Shown here: positions 17,759 to 28,436 of the stretch, one piece after another | How the letters are laid out: each line of letters opens with the position of its first letter | How positions within the stretch are numbered: the stretch's first letter is position 1 | Assembly: GCA_903953895.1 (NCBI GenBank) | Contig: CAJBLH010000167.1 | Location: forward strand, 1 to 64,000 | Source: an uncultured Desulfobacteraceae bacterium | GTDB lineage: Bacteria; Desulfobacterota; Desulfobacteria; Desulfobacterales; Desulfatirhabdiaceae | Length of the DNA stretch: 64,000 bases | Direction of reading: 5' to 3' | Notes under the pieces: generated by a model | The model's database searches: none | Seen by the model: the letters and a program-made list of their open reading frames with translations, nothing else | Told to the model about the DNA's origin: nothing | Position numbers and translations under genes: made by a program

Positions 17759-19845
17759 AGGAAGAACAGATAAATCAGACAAACTGGGTTGATGCCCTGG
17801 ATCAGAAACTCTTCAAAGTCTTTCCCGGTCGGGTAGTACGGAAGGACCTTGTCAAGCGTTTCAAGGTCGGTGACAACATCCCCGTTTACGTCCTTGAATA
17901 TCTGCTTGGCAAGTATTGCTCCACAACCAATGAAATTGAAATTGCAGAAGGAATCAAGCGGGTCAAGGATGTTATATCCGAACGGATCGTCAGGGCCGAC
18001 CGGGGGGAACTGATCAAATCCAATCTGAAGAAAAAGGGTAGCCATAAGCTGATTGACCTGGTGATGGTCTCTTTCGATGAAAAAGATGAAGGGGGTAAAT
18101 ACTGGGCCAGTCTGGCCACAGCGGGCATGGATCATGTTCATATCTCGGAAGCGCTTGTTTATGAGCATGAGCGTCTGTTGACCGGAGGCATCTGGGCCAA
18201 TCTGGAGATTGCCTACGACGAAACGCGGGTACATAAAGGAATGACAAGACCTTTTGTTCTGAACCGTCTTCAGCCGATTCAGATTGCCAGCGCTAATTTG
18301 CAGGAATTCATCGAAGGGCGGGCAATGTTCACAAGAGATGAATGGATCGCCATTCTCCTCCGGACAATGGGCTACGAACCTACGAACGGCGATTTTACAC
18401 CTCGCAGAAAACTGCTTTTTCTATCCAGGATGGTCCCCATGGTAGAGAAGAATTACAACCTTATTGAGCTAGGGCCGAGGGGAACAGGGAAGTCTTATGT
18501 TTACCGGGAAATATCACCTTATGTGATTCTGCTGAGCGGGGGACAGGGCTCCGTGGCGGATCTCTTTGGCTGGAAGAACCGGAAGGACAAGCCAGGTCTT
18601 GTCATTCGCTACGATCTGGTCGCCTTTGATGAGGTTTCAGGATCACATTTCAAGAAAGAAAACGACAAGCAGATGTACAAGGGCTACATGGAACAACGGT
18701 CCTTTTCACGGGGCGATGACAAAGGAACGATCCAGGCGGATGCGGGGATCGTCTTCAACGGCAACATCGACGGTGATGTTGAATCCATTGCCCGGATATC
18801 TCATCTTTTTTCGGCTCTGCCGGACTCTATCCGAAACGACATGGCCTTTCACGACCGCTGGCACGGCTACCTGCCGGGCTGGGAAATTCCCAAGATGCAG
18901 ACAGCCTATTTCACCGATCATTTGGGTTTCATCTCCGATTACATCGCCGAGATATTCCATGAAGGGATGCGAAACCTCAATTTCGCCGATATCCATGATC
19001 GATACTTTTCCTTCGGCAACCACCTGGAGGCGCGGGACAGGACGGCGGTCGTAAAGACCGTTTCCGGCCTGGTCAAGCTGCTTCATCCGGCGAATGATCC
19101 ATCATACCAGGAAGTTGAAGAATATGTTAGCTTTGCCCTGGAAATGAGGCGACGTGTCAAAGAGCAGCTCAAGCGCATGGGAGGCATAGAGTACGCGAAG
19201 GTCAACTTTTCTTATATCGACAAAAAGACAGGGGAAGAACGCTTCATCGGTTGCCCGGAACTGGGAAGCATCCAGTTGATCCCCGATACGCCTCTGCCGC
19301 CCGGCGATATCTTCACCATCGGTTATGATCAGGCGGAAACAAGATATTCCCTTTATCGAATCCAGATCAATATCAACATTGGTTCGGGGAAATTTAATCT
19401 GGTGGGAACCTCTTCCAGGAATATTCGTGAATCGGCAAAAATGGCTTATGATTTTCTAAGGTCCAATGCGAAAAAGATAGGGATCGAACGGGAACTTTCC
19501 AGCTTTGACGTGAATATTCAGTTAATCAGCTTGATGCAGGGCAAAGACGCGCACGACCTGGGAGTGGCGTTTTTCGTCGGTTTGGTCTCTGCTCTGCTGT
19601 CAAGAACCGTGGCGGCTGGACTGGTCGTTTTGGGAGAAATGAGTCTTCACGGTGTTCTCAGCCATGTGGAGGGTCTGGGTGATAAGCTGCGCGTTGCCAT
19701 GGATTCCGGGGCAAGACGGGTCATGATCCCCACGGCAAATCGAAAAGACTTCGCCACCCTGCCCGATGAAGTGATTGACAAAGTGCAGATCGAGTTTTAC
19801 AGTGACCCGGCTCAAGCGGCCTTCAAGGCGCTGACGGATGGGTGA
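17755..19845 (+). CDS. brxL: BREX Lon-like ATPase BrxL
   Basis: About 696 residues. Walker A GPRGTGKSYVYRE starts near residue 240, followed by SVADLFGW and VAFDEVSGSHFK as in BrxL. The C-terminus has a Lon-like fold (LGEMSLHGVLSHVEGLGDKL, GARRVMIP) with the Lys of the Lon dyad kept, but the usual serine context is replaced by KDAHDLGVAFF, so protease activity is doubtful, as is typical for BrxL. BrxL is a DNA-binding AAA+ ring needed for phage exclusion. I prefer ATG 17755, which overlaps the pglZ stop as ATGA; ATG 17749 is two codons upstream. It is the last gene of the operon. Confidence 0.9.
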   Translation: MKEEQINQTNWVDALDQKLFKVFPGRVVRKDLVKRFKVGDNIPVYVLEYLLGKYCSTTNEIEIAEGIKRVKDVISERIVRADRGELIKSNLKKKGSHKLIDLVMVSFDEKDEGGKYWASLATAGMDHVHISEALVYEHERLLTGGIWANLEIAYDETRVHKGMTRPFVLNRLQPIQIASANLQEFIEGRAMFTRDEWIAILLRTMGYEPTNGDFTPRRKLLFLSRMVPMVEKNYNLIELGPRGTGKSYVYREISPYVILLSGGQGSVADLFGWKNRKDKPGLVIRYDLVAFDEVSGSHFKKENDKQMYKGYMEQRSFSRGDDKGTIQADAGIVFNGNIDGDVESIARISHLFSALPDSIRNDMAFHDRWHGYLPGWEIPKMQTAYFTDHLGFISDYIAEIFHEGMRNLNFADIHDRYFSFGNHLEARDRTAVVKTVSGLVKLLHPANDPSYQEVEEYVSFALEMRRRVKEQLKRMGGIEYAKVNFSYIDKKTGEERFIGCPELGSIQLIPDTPLPPGDIFTIGYDQAETRYSLYRIQININIGSGKFNLVGTSSRNIRESAKMAYDFLRSNAKKIGIERELSSFDVNIQLISLMQGKDAHDLGVAFFVGLVSALLSRTVAAGLVVLGEMSLHGVLSHVEGLGDKLRVAMDSGARRVMIPTANRKDFATLPDEVIDKVQIEFYSDPAQAAFKALTDG

Positions 19846-19892
19846 GCCATTTCGTCATCAGGCCACTGATTTACCCGTATCGGCATGCTCGA

Positions 19893-19908
19893 TGACGCCG
19901 TAGCGTCA
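19893..19908. terminator. Small hairpin after brxL
   Basis: TGACGC and GCGTCA pair perfectly around a 4-base loop, 48 bp after the brxL stop. No T-run follows on the plus strand, so it may be a weak or Rho-assisted terminator, or chance. It is the only hairpin I see between brxL and the subtilase remnant. Confidence 0.3.
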
Positions 19909-19918
19909 CTGGCGGTAA

Positions 19919-21235
19919 TTACCCTCTACCTTGATCTGTCGCCTGTTGAATCTGGATCGCAGGCATAATGCGGGTCCGGATTTCATCGTAAATGGCAATA
20001 TCAACTCCTTCACTTACTTCCAGGGAAACAGCCAATCCGTATGCGACCGGTGTTTGAATTCTTCCCGCATCTTCACGGCAGTTAACTTTGATATCGATGA
20101 CATCCCCATCGATGAACGGCTCCGCTCTTCGGCCTTCGAAGACCTCGTGCTGGACCGCTCCGCGTCTTACAGCCCGCCAATCTGCATCGCTACGAGTTGG
20201 AGCCAAACCGTTGTTGTTCGTTTCAAACCATAAGCTTGCTGTGCGATATCTTTGAGTTCTTGCTTAAATAGGTGAAAACCAGGCCAGAGTAACAGTCAGA
20301 CGTCTCCACTCAGGGCGGGAGCCCAATGATGGCGGTAACGGTAAACGGAAAACATGAGCTTCACCATCAGAAAGTTGTCCAAAACCCAGCAGTGTCGCTC
20401 GCTGGTCAGTGCAATTCAGGACGCGATCTACCTGTGGCATGCCGTAACCCATCCAGCGGCTTATTAGTGCACTGAATTGACGGCCATTTTCAGGCGTGCG
20501 ATGTATGTCTGAAATCCGAGAGCCTAAGTCTCCCCATGAGCAGCCATGCACCAGCATTGCCTTCAGTAGCGGAACCTCATAGGCTCGTGGGTCTACTTCA
20601 GCGGCTTGCTCATTGAAAATCTGTTGCAGAGAGTCGTAACAAATTCCCGCGGCACGACTGATTAACGCTGTCGCGTTGCTTGTACCGCATCCATAGGAGG
20701 GAGCTATCAACTCGCCGGCAAGGATTCAGGGCGAGGCCATCTTGTTTCCGGGAGCTCTGCAAGAAATTGCCGGTTCTATGGTTACTGGTTCCATTGGCTG
20801 CAAAGGCATCATGTACCATTGCTTTCCACCGTAAAACACCACGTCGGGTTTAATTGCGCGACGATATCCGCTGCCGAATGCCGAAACCGGACTTGGCAGC
20901 GGCAGTCCGAAAGGATCAAACCTATTTTCAGGATAGGCCGCTTGAGAGCTATCGTGATGGATTGCACCTACCGTAAGGCCGTTGATGGTTTCTGCTGGTG
21001 AAAGCAGTTTTCGATGCCTGGCATCTCGATACAGCGCTTTGATTGCTGCCGCTTCTAATTCGTCAGTCTGTAATGAATCAAATTCAACACGGGGGCACTG
21101 GTTCAGTAGAGTGGGATACAACATTATGATTGCATCGCATAATGTTGAAAATAGTAATTTTGCTTTAAGGGATAGCTGCGCCTTTAAGAACTTCTTCGGA
21201 CGTGATTGAGAAGTTACTTTCCGTTCAGACACCAT
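19919..21235 (-). pseudogene. Subtilase (S8 family peptidase) pseudogene
   Basis: One continuous minus-strand frame broken by TGA at 20726-20728 and TAA at 20264-20266. It keeps LLSPAETINGLTVGAIHHD, the catalytic-Ser segment YGCGTSNATALISRAAG, and the C-terminal domain (TVTLAWFSPI, WRAVRRGAVQHEVFEG, VNCREDAGRIQTPVAYGLAV) typical of large S8 peptidases that often sit beside an AAA ATPase gene. The N-terminal part with the catalytic Asp and His is missing, and no ATPase partner is present. The gene is dead by truncation plus two nonsense codons. It probably represents another defence-type locus lost at the island's right edge. Confidence 0.75.
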
Positions 21236-21300
21236 TTAAACTAAAAATGATCAGCACAAAATCACCTTGAGTGATAAGCTGAGAGGGGTTTAGCGCCATA

Positions 21301-21789
21301 ATGAAATTCGATAAAGCTGTTGTAGATACTTTACTCGCTCACGACATTGTGATGGATCAGGCACTTTCTGAGGCTTCAGCAGCATTTCATGCAGAAGAAG
21401 TGCCGGTTGGTGCAGTTCTGCTTTCAGAGTCGGGAATGGTTATGGCTGCGACTCATAATCAGACAATTTCACTGTCTGATCCAACTGCTCATGCGGAAAT
21501 TCTTACACTGCGTCTAGCAGGCAAACTGATTCAGAATTACAGATTGTTAAACACTACGCTGTATGTTACGGTAGAACCCTGCATGATGTGCATGGGGGCA
21601 ATCATCCATGCCCGAGTCAGCAGACTCGTTTACGGAACCAGAGATCCTCGGTGGGGCGCTGCCGGATCTTTGTATGATTTATCTACCGACAATCGTCTGA
21701 ATCACCGACTGGAAGTCATTTCCGGGGTTCGTGAAACCGAATGCAGAGGTATTTTGCAGCGTTTTTTTCGGGAAAGGAGATACTCTTAG
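21301..21789 (+). CDS. tadA: tRNA-specific adenosine deaminase TadA
   Basis: 162 residues with the zinc deaminase motifs HAEI (His ligand and catalytic Glu) and PCMMC (two Cys ligands), plus RVSRLVYGTRDPRWGAAGSL typical of TadA. It converts A34 to inosine in the tRNA-Arg(ACG) anticodon. A short extra N-terminus precedes the core. purA lies 102 bp downstream on the same strand. It is the first intact core gene after the defence island. Confidence 0.92.
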   Translation: MKFDKAVVDTLLAHDIVMDQALSEASAAFHAEEVPVGAVLLSESGMVMAATHNQTISLSDPTAHAEILTLRLAGKLIQNYRLLNTTLYVTVEPCMMCMGAIIHARVSRLVYGTRDPRWGAAGSLYDLSTDNRLNHRLEVISGVRETECRGILQRFFRERRYS

Positions 21790-21888
21790 ATCGGATAGTC
21801 GAGTGCTTCCCTCGAAAGGCGCTTTGGCGAGATTGCCAAACTGAAATATTTTGATGTTTTTTGGAGAAGTCATTAATTAAAGGAGTAG

Positions 21889-23181
<1,293 letters not shown>

Positions 23182-23495
23182 ACATTTCGTAACTGCTCAG
23201 GTCAATTGACAACTACTGGAAAATTGAGGGGATGAATGGTTGACCTTCGACTGCTCTGGTAATGGCATCGAGGATATTGCCGGGTTGTTTACTGGCAGTA
23301 GAAATATAGTTTCGAATACAGGCATCCTTCATTTTTCGCTTTACGCTTTTAGTTGATCAGTTCACAAAGAACCCGTCTGCTGATTTGGCGTCCTTTATTT
23401 ATCGCCTAACACTTTCGCTATTCACGAATGTGTTAGGCGGGGAGGATGTGGGAATGACAAGAAATAAGGATAAAAAATAATTGGAGGTCATTATC
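23182..23495. other. Intergenic region purA-dacA with strong hairpin
   Basis: 314 bp without an intact gene. A minus-strand frame at about 23190-23340 could encode about 45 residues (MKDACIRNYISTASKQPG and on), possibly a gene remnant; I do not recognise it. CGCCTAACAC at 23403-23412 pairs with GTGTTAGGCG at 23430-23439, and the inner TTCG/CGAA extends the stem. There is no T-run on either side. GGAGG at 23483-23487 serves dacA. Confidence 0.5.
23403..23439. repeat. Perfect 10-bp inverted repeat (hairpin)
   Basis: CGCCTAACAC and GTGTTAGGCG face each other across 17 bp, with a further TTCG/CGAA pairing inside, giving about 14 paired bases with one mismatch. The ends GCCTAAC and GTTAGGC also fit the R-box consensus of integron attC sites, but the element is only 35 bp. 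It lies between purA and dacA and may act as a terminator-like or mobile structure. Confidence 0.5.
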
Positions 23496-24725
23496 ATGAG
23501 AAATTGGTTTGCTGCACTGCTTATTATATCTTTTCTGCTCTGCCCTGCCTGGGCCAAGGAAGCTCCTCAAAAAAAAGATGTAAAAACATCTTTGCCGAAA
23601 GCTGCGCTGCCGATTAAGCCCCCTGCTAAGCCGCAAAGTGCGAAACAAATACCTCCACCAGCGCCAGTGAAAATAGAGCCTTATAAGGCTTTTATTGTCA
23701 TTGAAGCGGAAACCGGGATGGTCATTGAAGGCGAGAACGTGCATCAGAAATGCTGGCCGGCAAGTATTACCAAGCTGATGCTTGCTTCCGTGGTGCTTGA
23801 TAAACTGAAAAGCGGGCAATTCAAGCTTGACGATAAGGTGACCGTTTCTCTGGATGCTTCATCTATGGGAGGAAGCCAAGTATATCTGAAAGCTGGGGAG
23901 ATTTTTTCTCTCGATGAATTGATGCGGGCTGTCATGGTAGCCTCGGCCAATGATGCGGCATATGCCGTGGCGGAGTTCATTGCAGGCAGCCGAAACGCCT
24001 TTGTTGACATGATGAACGAAAAAGCCAAGCAGCTCAGTATGACAGATTCTCAGTTTCAATCCATGCACGGATTGCCGCCGTCCCAGAACCAGGAACCAGA
24101 CATATCCTCCCCCTTTGACCTTGCCATTTTGGGCAGGGAACTCGTAAAAAATCCCCAGTTGTTGACATGGACTTCTTTAAAAACCGAGCCATTTCGAGAT
24201 GGCACGCTAATGATGCGAAATCACAACAATTTGATGAATCGTTTTTCCGGTATGGACGGGCTGAAGACCGGTTTTTACCGCGAAGCCGGTTACAGTATTG
24301 TTGCAACAGCCAAGCGCAACGAGCTGCGGTTGATTGCCGTTGTCATGGGAAGTTCTGCAGCCAAACTCCGTGACGGTATTGTCGATGAAAAACTGAAAAA
24401 AGCATTTGGCCAATATGAAATGGTATCCGTGATAAAACAGGGAGACACCGTCGAAAAAGACATTTCGTTGCCCGACGGGAAACAAAAAACTGTAAAGCCG
24501 GTGGCTGTTTCCGGTTTTTCCTATCCGCTGGCCCGCGACAAGAAAAAACTGCTTACAAAAAATCTCGATCTCCCTGATCAGGTAAAGGGGGAGATCAAGC
24601 AAGGCCAACGGATGGGGGAGATGGTAATCCGCTTCAACAACGAGGTGGTCGGCAAGGTTGATCTGGTTTCACCAGTAGATGTGCCCAAACGCGGATTCTT
24701 TTCAAGACTTTTCAATATCGATTAG
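23496..24725 (+). CDS. dacA: D-alanyl-D-alanine carboxypeptidase (PBP5/6 type)
   Basis: 409 residues from ATG 23496 (GGAGG 8 bp upstream; a TTG at 23481 is less likely). A signal peptide (WFAALLIISFLLCPAWA) leads to a Pro/Lys/Ala-rich linker, then the active-site motifs SITK (Ser-x-x-Lys), SAND (Ser-x-Asn) and KTG (in DGLKTGFY). A C-terminal beta domain and a possible amphipathic membrane anchor (RGFFSRLFNI) follow. It trims the terminal D-Ala of peptidoglycan peptides in the periplasm. Its stop overlaps the stop of the convergent sppA gene by 3 bp. Confidence 0.93.
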   Translation: MRNWFAALLIISFLLCPAWAKEAPQKKDVKTSLPKAALPIKPPAKPQSAKQIPPPAPVKIEPYKAFIVIEAETGMVIEGENVHQKCWPASITKLMLASVVLDKLKSGQFKLDDKVTVSLDASSMGGSQVYLKAGEIFSLDELMRAVMVASANDAAYAVAEFIAGSRNAFVDMMNEKAKQLSMTDSQFQSMHGLPPSQNQEPDISSPFDLAILGRELVKNPQLLTWTSLKTEPFRDGTLMMRNHNNLMNRFSGMDGLKTGFYREAGYSIVATAKRNELRLIAVVMGSSAAKLRDGIVDEKLKKAFGQYEMVSVIKQGDTVEKDISLPDGKQKTVKPVAVSGFSYPLARDKKKLLTKNLDLPDQVKGEIKQGQRMGEMVIRFNNEVVGKVDLVSPVDVPKRGFFSRLFNID

Positions 24726-25621
24726 AGTACATAACCGACCATAAATTGATTTGCAGACAATTGACCCATGATTTCATGAAGCGATGACTCCGCCAATCGT
24801 CGGATGAATGTAAGTTTTTTATCTCGAGTGTAAACTGCAGAAACCTTACCGGCGATACCCCCAAGTTGACCCGCCCATTCTATGGCATCCTCAAGATTTC
24901 CAAGCCGGTCTACTAGTCCTAGTTCGATCGCGTTTTCTCCGGACAGGACTCGTCCATCTGCTATGGACGCCACCTTTTCATATTCAAGATGTCTGCCTTC
25001 TGCAACAGCCGTAATGAACTGTCGATGAACCTGATCCGAAAACGTTTGAAGAATGTTTTTTTCGGAATCCGTCATGGAGCGTACCGGAGAGCCGATATCT
25101 TTATAAAGACCGCTTTTAATGACAACAGGCGTGATGCCGATTTTCTGCAGAAGCCCCTGTACGTCGGCATACCCCATGATGACCCCGATACTTCCAGTAA
25201 TGGTACCTGGATTGGCGATGATACCACTGGCTGCTGATGCGATATAATACCCGCCTGAAGCTGCCACGGCACCTAGAGATGCAACAACTTTTTTAAACTG
25301 TAGCGTTCTGAGAATTTCTCTTGAAATCTCCTGTGAAGGGCCGACGCTTCCCCCGGGTGAGTTTATTCGAATAACAATGGCCTTGATCGCATCGTCTTCA
25401 CGATAACGGCGAATATCCTGAATGATATCATGGGAGTCTGCAATCAGTCCTTCCACTTCGATAACACCGACTTTTTCTTCGGCATTAGAAATTTCAATAT
25501 CGTTCTGGTTTGTGTATTTGATTCCCATCATGACAATCAGTGAAATAACGATCGTCGAAACGGATAAAATGGTTGAAAAGATTAAGATAAAATGCAGATA
25601 AGGGTGCCTTCGGGAGAACAT
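24722..25621 (-). CDS. sppA: Signal peptide peptidase SppA, short form
   Basis: 299 residues, the single-domain form. One N-terminal membrane anchor (FILIFSTILSVSTIVISLIV) is followed by the ClpP-like fold: INSPGGSVGPSQEI, the Ser nucleophile in AASGGYYIASAAS, GTITGSIGVIM, and a Lys in KSGLYKDIGSP consistent with the Ser-Lys dyad. It degrades released signal peptides at the membrane. It lies downstream of rpsA, separated by 190 bp and the rpsA terminator, and converges with dacA. Confidence 0.93.
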   Translation of the reverse strand: MFSRRHPYLHFILIFSTILSVSTIVISLIVMMGIKYTNQNDIEISNAEEKVGVIEVEGLIADSHDIIQDIRRYREDDAIKAIVIRINSPGGSVGPSQEISREILRTLQFKKVVASLGAVAASGGYYIASAASGIIANPGTITGSIGVIMGYADVQGLLQKIGITPVVIKSGLYKDIGSPVRSMTDSEKNILQTFSDQVHRQFITAVAEGRHLEYEKVASIADGRVLSGENAIELGLVDRLGNLEDAIEWAGQLGGIAGKVSAVYTRDKKLTFIRRLAESSLHEIMGQLSANQFMVGYVL

Positions 25622-25736
25622 GATTCGTTTCCATTTAAAAGGTGATGAAATATCTGAGGAGGTGATATTCTACAAAACGGTAGGGCTGAATAATTGAAGA
25701 GTTATAACGATCTACAACATATCTCCATTCCAGCGG

Positions 25737-25784
25737 AAAAAAAATGCGTTTCCTCACCAGTTTTCTTCAGGGAAAGGAAACGCA
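25737..25784 (-). terminator. Rho-independent terminator of rpsA
   Basis: On the minus strand, TGCGTTTCCT (25784-25775) pairs with AGGAAACGCA (25754-25745), and eight T residues follow directly. It lies about 30 bp after the rpsA stop codon. The 10-bp perfect stem and T-run make it a clear intrinsic terminator. Confidence 0.88.
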
Positions 25785-25812
25785 ATATAAAATATTCATC
25801 AACAAAAAAGCA

Positions 25813-27600
25813 TTACTGATTGGATTCGTTGCTCAGCTTTTCCTGGAGATTTTCTTTGAGAAGTTCCCCGAAGGTTGATGGTCCAGGTTTCATGCTGTTG
25901 ACATATTCAGATAGGAGCGCCTGTTCATCTTCCACTTCAAGACGTTTGATGGAAAGTCCGATACGCCTTTCATCGCTGTTGATGTTCATGACCCGTGCCG
26001 TGATAACATCGTTGATATTGAATTTGCCAACAGGTGTTTTGATTTTTTCCTTGCTGATTTCAGAAACGTGAACGAGCCCCTCAATACCTTCTTCAAGCTC
26101 GACAAAGATGCCGAAATCAGTTAGATTTGTGACAGTTCCGGTGATAATCTTGCCTACTTCATATCGCTGGGCTACAGTTTTCCACGGATCTGGTTGAATC
26201 TGCTTGATTCCGAGAGAAAAGCGTTCGTTGTCTTTTTCAATATCCAAAACAATGGCTTGAATTACGTCCCCTTTTTTATAAATTTCCGAGGGATGTTTGA
26301 TGCGCTTGGTCCAGGAAATATCTGAAATATGAACCAGGCCGTCAATGCCTTCATCGATTCCGATAAAAATACCAAAATCTGTGATATTTTTAATCTTTCC
26401 TTCGATGGTTGTACCAACTGGATATTTTTCACTGATCACATCCCATGGGTTGGGCGCAATCTGTTTCATTCCGAGTGAAATTCTGCGATTTTCCGGCTTG
26501 ATGTCCAGTACTACCGCCTCGACCAAATCGCCAATCGAAACGATCTTGGAAGGATGACGAACTTTCCGTGTCCAAGACATTTCAGAAACGTGAATCAGGC
26601 CTTCAATGCCTTCTTCGAGTTCGACGAAAGCACCATAATCGGTAAGGCTGACTACTTTGCCGGAAATGCGTACTCCGATCGGATATTTTTCAACTGCGGA
26701 AATCCAAGGGTCTTGGGTTAATTGTTTCATGCCAAGCGAGACGCGTTCTTTCTCTACATCCAGATTCAATACCTTGACGGTAATTTCATCTCCAACTTTA
26801 AAAAGTTCAGACGGATGCTTGACCCTCCCCCAGGAAATATCTGTAATGTGAAGCAGGCCGTCAACACCGCCAAGATCAACAAAAACGCCGTATTCGGTAA
26901 GATTTTTTACGGTTCCGCTAAGAATTTTACCTTCATGGATGGTGGTCAATGTTGCCGATCGTTTGGTTTCTCTTTCCTGCTCGAGCAAAGCACGTCTGGA
27001 TAGAACAATATTGCTGCGTTTTCGGTTGTATTTCAACACTTTGAAATTAAATGTCTTCCCGACCATTTCGTCCAGATTGCGAATCGGGCGAAGATCAGCC
27101 TGCGAGCCTGGCAAAAATGCCTGAACTCCGACATCCACAGAAAAACCACCTTTTACGCGAGCCAGGATGATGCCCTGAATCACTTCATCATTATCATGGG
27201 CTTTTTTGATATCATCCCACACTTTGACCTTGGCGGCTTTTTCTTTGGACAGAATGACGACTTCATTTTCATCATCCCACCATTCCACCATGACTTCAAC
27301 CGAGTCTCCGGTCTTGGCGTTGATATTTCCAGTTTCATCCCGAAATTCGTGAATCCGGATCTGGCCTTCTGATTTGTATCCGATGTCCACCAGCACATGA
27401 TCTTTGTCGACCGAAATGATGCGGCCCGTAACCACTTCGCCTTCGGCGAAACGCTTGAAGCTCTCCTCGTACATTTCCATCAGATTGTCCATGCCTTCGG
27501 ACGCATCTTGCGCACCATCAAATGCATCGACCTCACTCATTGAAATAACTGTCGGAGTTTGAATTGTTTGTTCTGAATTGATTTGTATATCGTTTTCCAT
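25813..27600 (-). CDS. rpsA: 30S ribosomal protein S1
   Basis: 595 residues with six S1 (OB-fold) repeats; the later ones carry the typical T-D-F-G-I-F-V-x-L and G-L-V-H-x-S pattern, for example NLTDFGIFVELEEGIEGLVH. S1 binds mRNA leaders and helps the ribosome load structured messages. It is encoded downstream of cmk and hisC, an order common in this group. A GGGGGA-type ribosome binding site lies about 12 bp before ATG 27600, and the gene is followed by its own terminator. Confidence 0.97.
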   Translation of the reverse strand: MENDIQINSEQTIQTPTVISMSEVDAFDGAQDASEGMDNLMEMYEESFKRFAEGEVVTGRIISVDKDHVLVDIGYKSEGQIRIHEFRDETGNINAKTGDSVEVMVEWWDDENEVVILSKEKAAKVKVWDDIKKAHDNDEVIQGIILARVKGGFSVDVGVQAFLPGSQADLRPIRNLDEMVGKTFNFKVLKYNRKRSNIVLSRRALLEQERETKRSATLTTIHEGKILSGTVKNLTEYGVFVDLGGVDGLLHITDISWGRVKHPSELFKVGDEITVKVLNLDVEKERVSLGMKQLTQDPWISAVEKYPIGVRISGKVVSLTDYGAFVELEEGIEGLIHVSEMSWTRKVRHPSKIVSIGDLVEAVVLDIKPENRRISLGMKQIAPNPWDVISEKYPVGTTIEGKIKNITDFGIFIGIDEGIDGLVHISDISWTKRIKHPSEIYKKGDVIQAIVLDIEKDNERFSLGIKQIQPDPWKTVAQRYEVGKIITGTVTNLTDFGIFVELEEGIEGLVHVSEISKEKIKTPVGKFNINDVITARVMNINSDERRIGLSIKRLEVEDEQALLSEYVNSMKPGPSTFGELLKENLQEKLSNESNQ

Positions 27601-27701
27601 GAAAGTTAACTATCCCCCTTAGCCTTATTTACCTGCCAAACCATACACTGTGTGCAGTATATCTTCCGTTTTATATCAGAAGGTCTTCGAAAAAACAATA
27701 A

Positions 27702-28436
27702 TTATATTGTTCTGCTTAGTTTACGGCTCCCATTCTGAATCGTTGAAGCAATGAAATCCATCATCTGGTTGACCACATTTTCAGAGTCGATACTGGTACA
27801 ATCGATCAGAATTGCGTCCTCAGATGCTTTCAGTGGCGCTATAGGCCGCTGGGTGTCATTCTTGTCTCTTCGAAGCATATCTCTTGAAATATCTTCCAGG
27901 GTGGCGGCTGTTCCTTGCGGTATTTCCTTATATCGCCGAGAAGCTCTCACACGGGGATCGGCATCCAGGTAGAATTTGATATCCGCATCCGGAAATATCA
28001 CGGTTCCCATATCCCGTCCTTCACAGACCAACGATTTATTCTTTCCCATCTCCCGCTGTACAGCAAGAAGAAAGTTTCTTATAGCGGGTCTGGCGGAAAC
28101 AACGGAAGCTGTCATGGCGATTTCAGGAGTTCTGATCAATTCCGTGATGTCCCGTTTATTCCACAGGAGGCGAAACCCATTTTGCTCCGCGCGCGTGGAT
28201 AGATCGAGTCTGTTCAGATGTGTCGATAGCGCTTCCGTATCCTCGAAATCGATGCCATCAGCAATAATACTGTAGGCAACCGACCGGTATAATGCCCCGG
28301 AGTCCAGATACCGGTATCCGAGACGCGCTGCAAGAAGCCGGCTGACCGTCGTCTTGCCGGCGCCAGCAGGGCCATCTATGGTGATTAATAGGGGATTGGT
28401 CATCGAGAGAGAGTTGTCTGTCGAGTCGGTGTTCAT
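27702..28436 (-). CDS. cmk: Cytidylate kinase
   Basis: 244 residues. Walker A IDGPAGAGKTTVSRLLA, the YLDSGALYRSVAY segment, CEGRDMGTVIFPDA and the R-R-D-x-x-D lid (MLRRDKNDTQRPIAPL) are all present. It phosphorylates CMP and dCMP. It begins right after the hisC stop (adjacent codons), so the two are probably co-transcribed. The first 11 or so residues could be skipped by starting at the Met before TNPLLITIDG. Confidence 0.95.
   Translation of the reverse strand: MNTDSTDNSLSMTNPLLITIDGPAGAGKTTVSRLLAARLGYRYLDSGALYRSVAYSIIADGIDFEDTEALSTHLNRLDLSTRAEQNGFRLLWNKRDITELIRTPEIAMTASVVSARPAIRNFLLAVQREMGKNKSLVCEGRDMGTVIFPDADIKFYLDADPRVRASRRYKEIPQGTAATLEDISRDMLRRDKNDTQRPIAPLKASEDAILIDCTSIDSENVVNQMMDFIASTIQNGSRKLSRTI

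Noticed and set aside
20726-20728. TGA in the subtilase frame read as selenocysteine
   Set aside because: No SECIS-like hairpin is apparent, subtilases are not selenoproteins, and a second in-frame stop (TAA) and N-terminal truncation show decay.
23403-23439. Full integron attC site
   Set aside because: R-box-like ends fit but the length of 35 bp is below the range of known attC sites, and no IntI gene or cassette is near.
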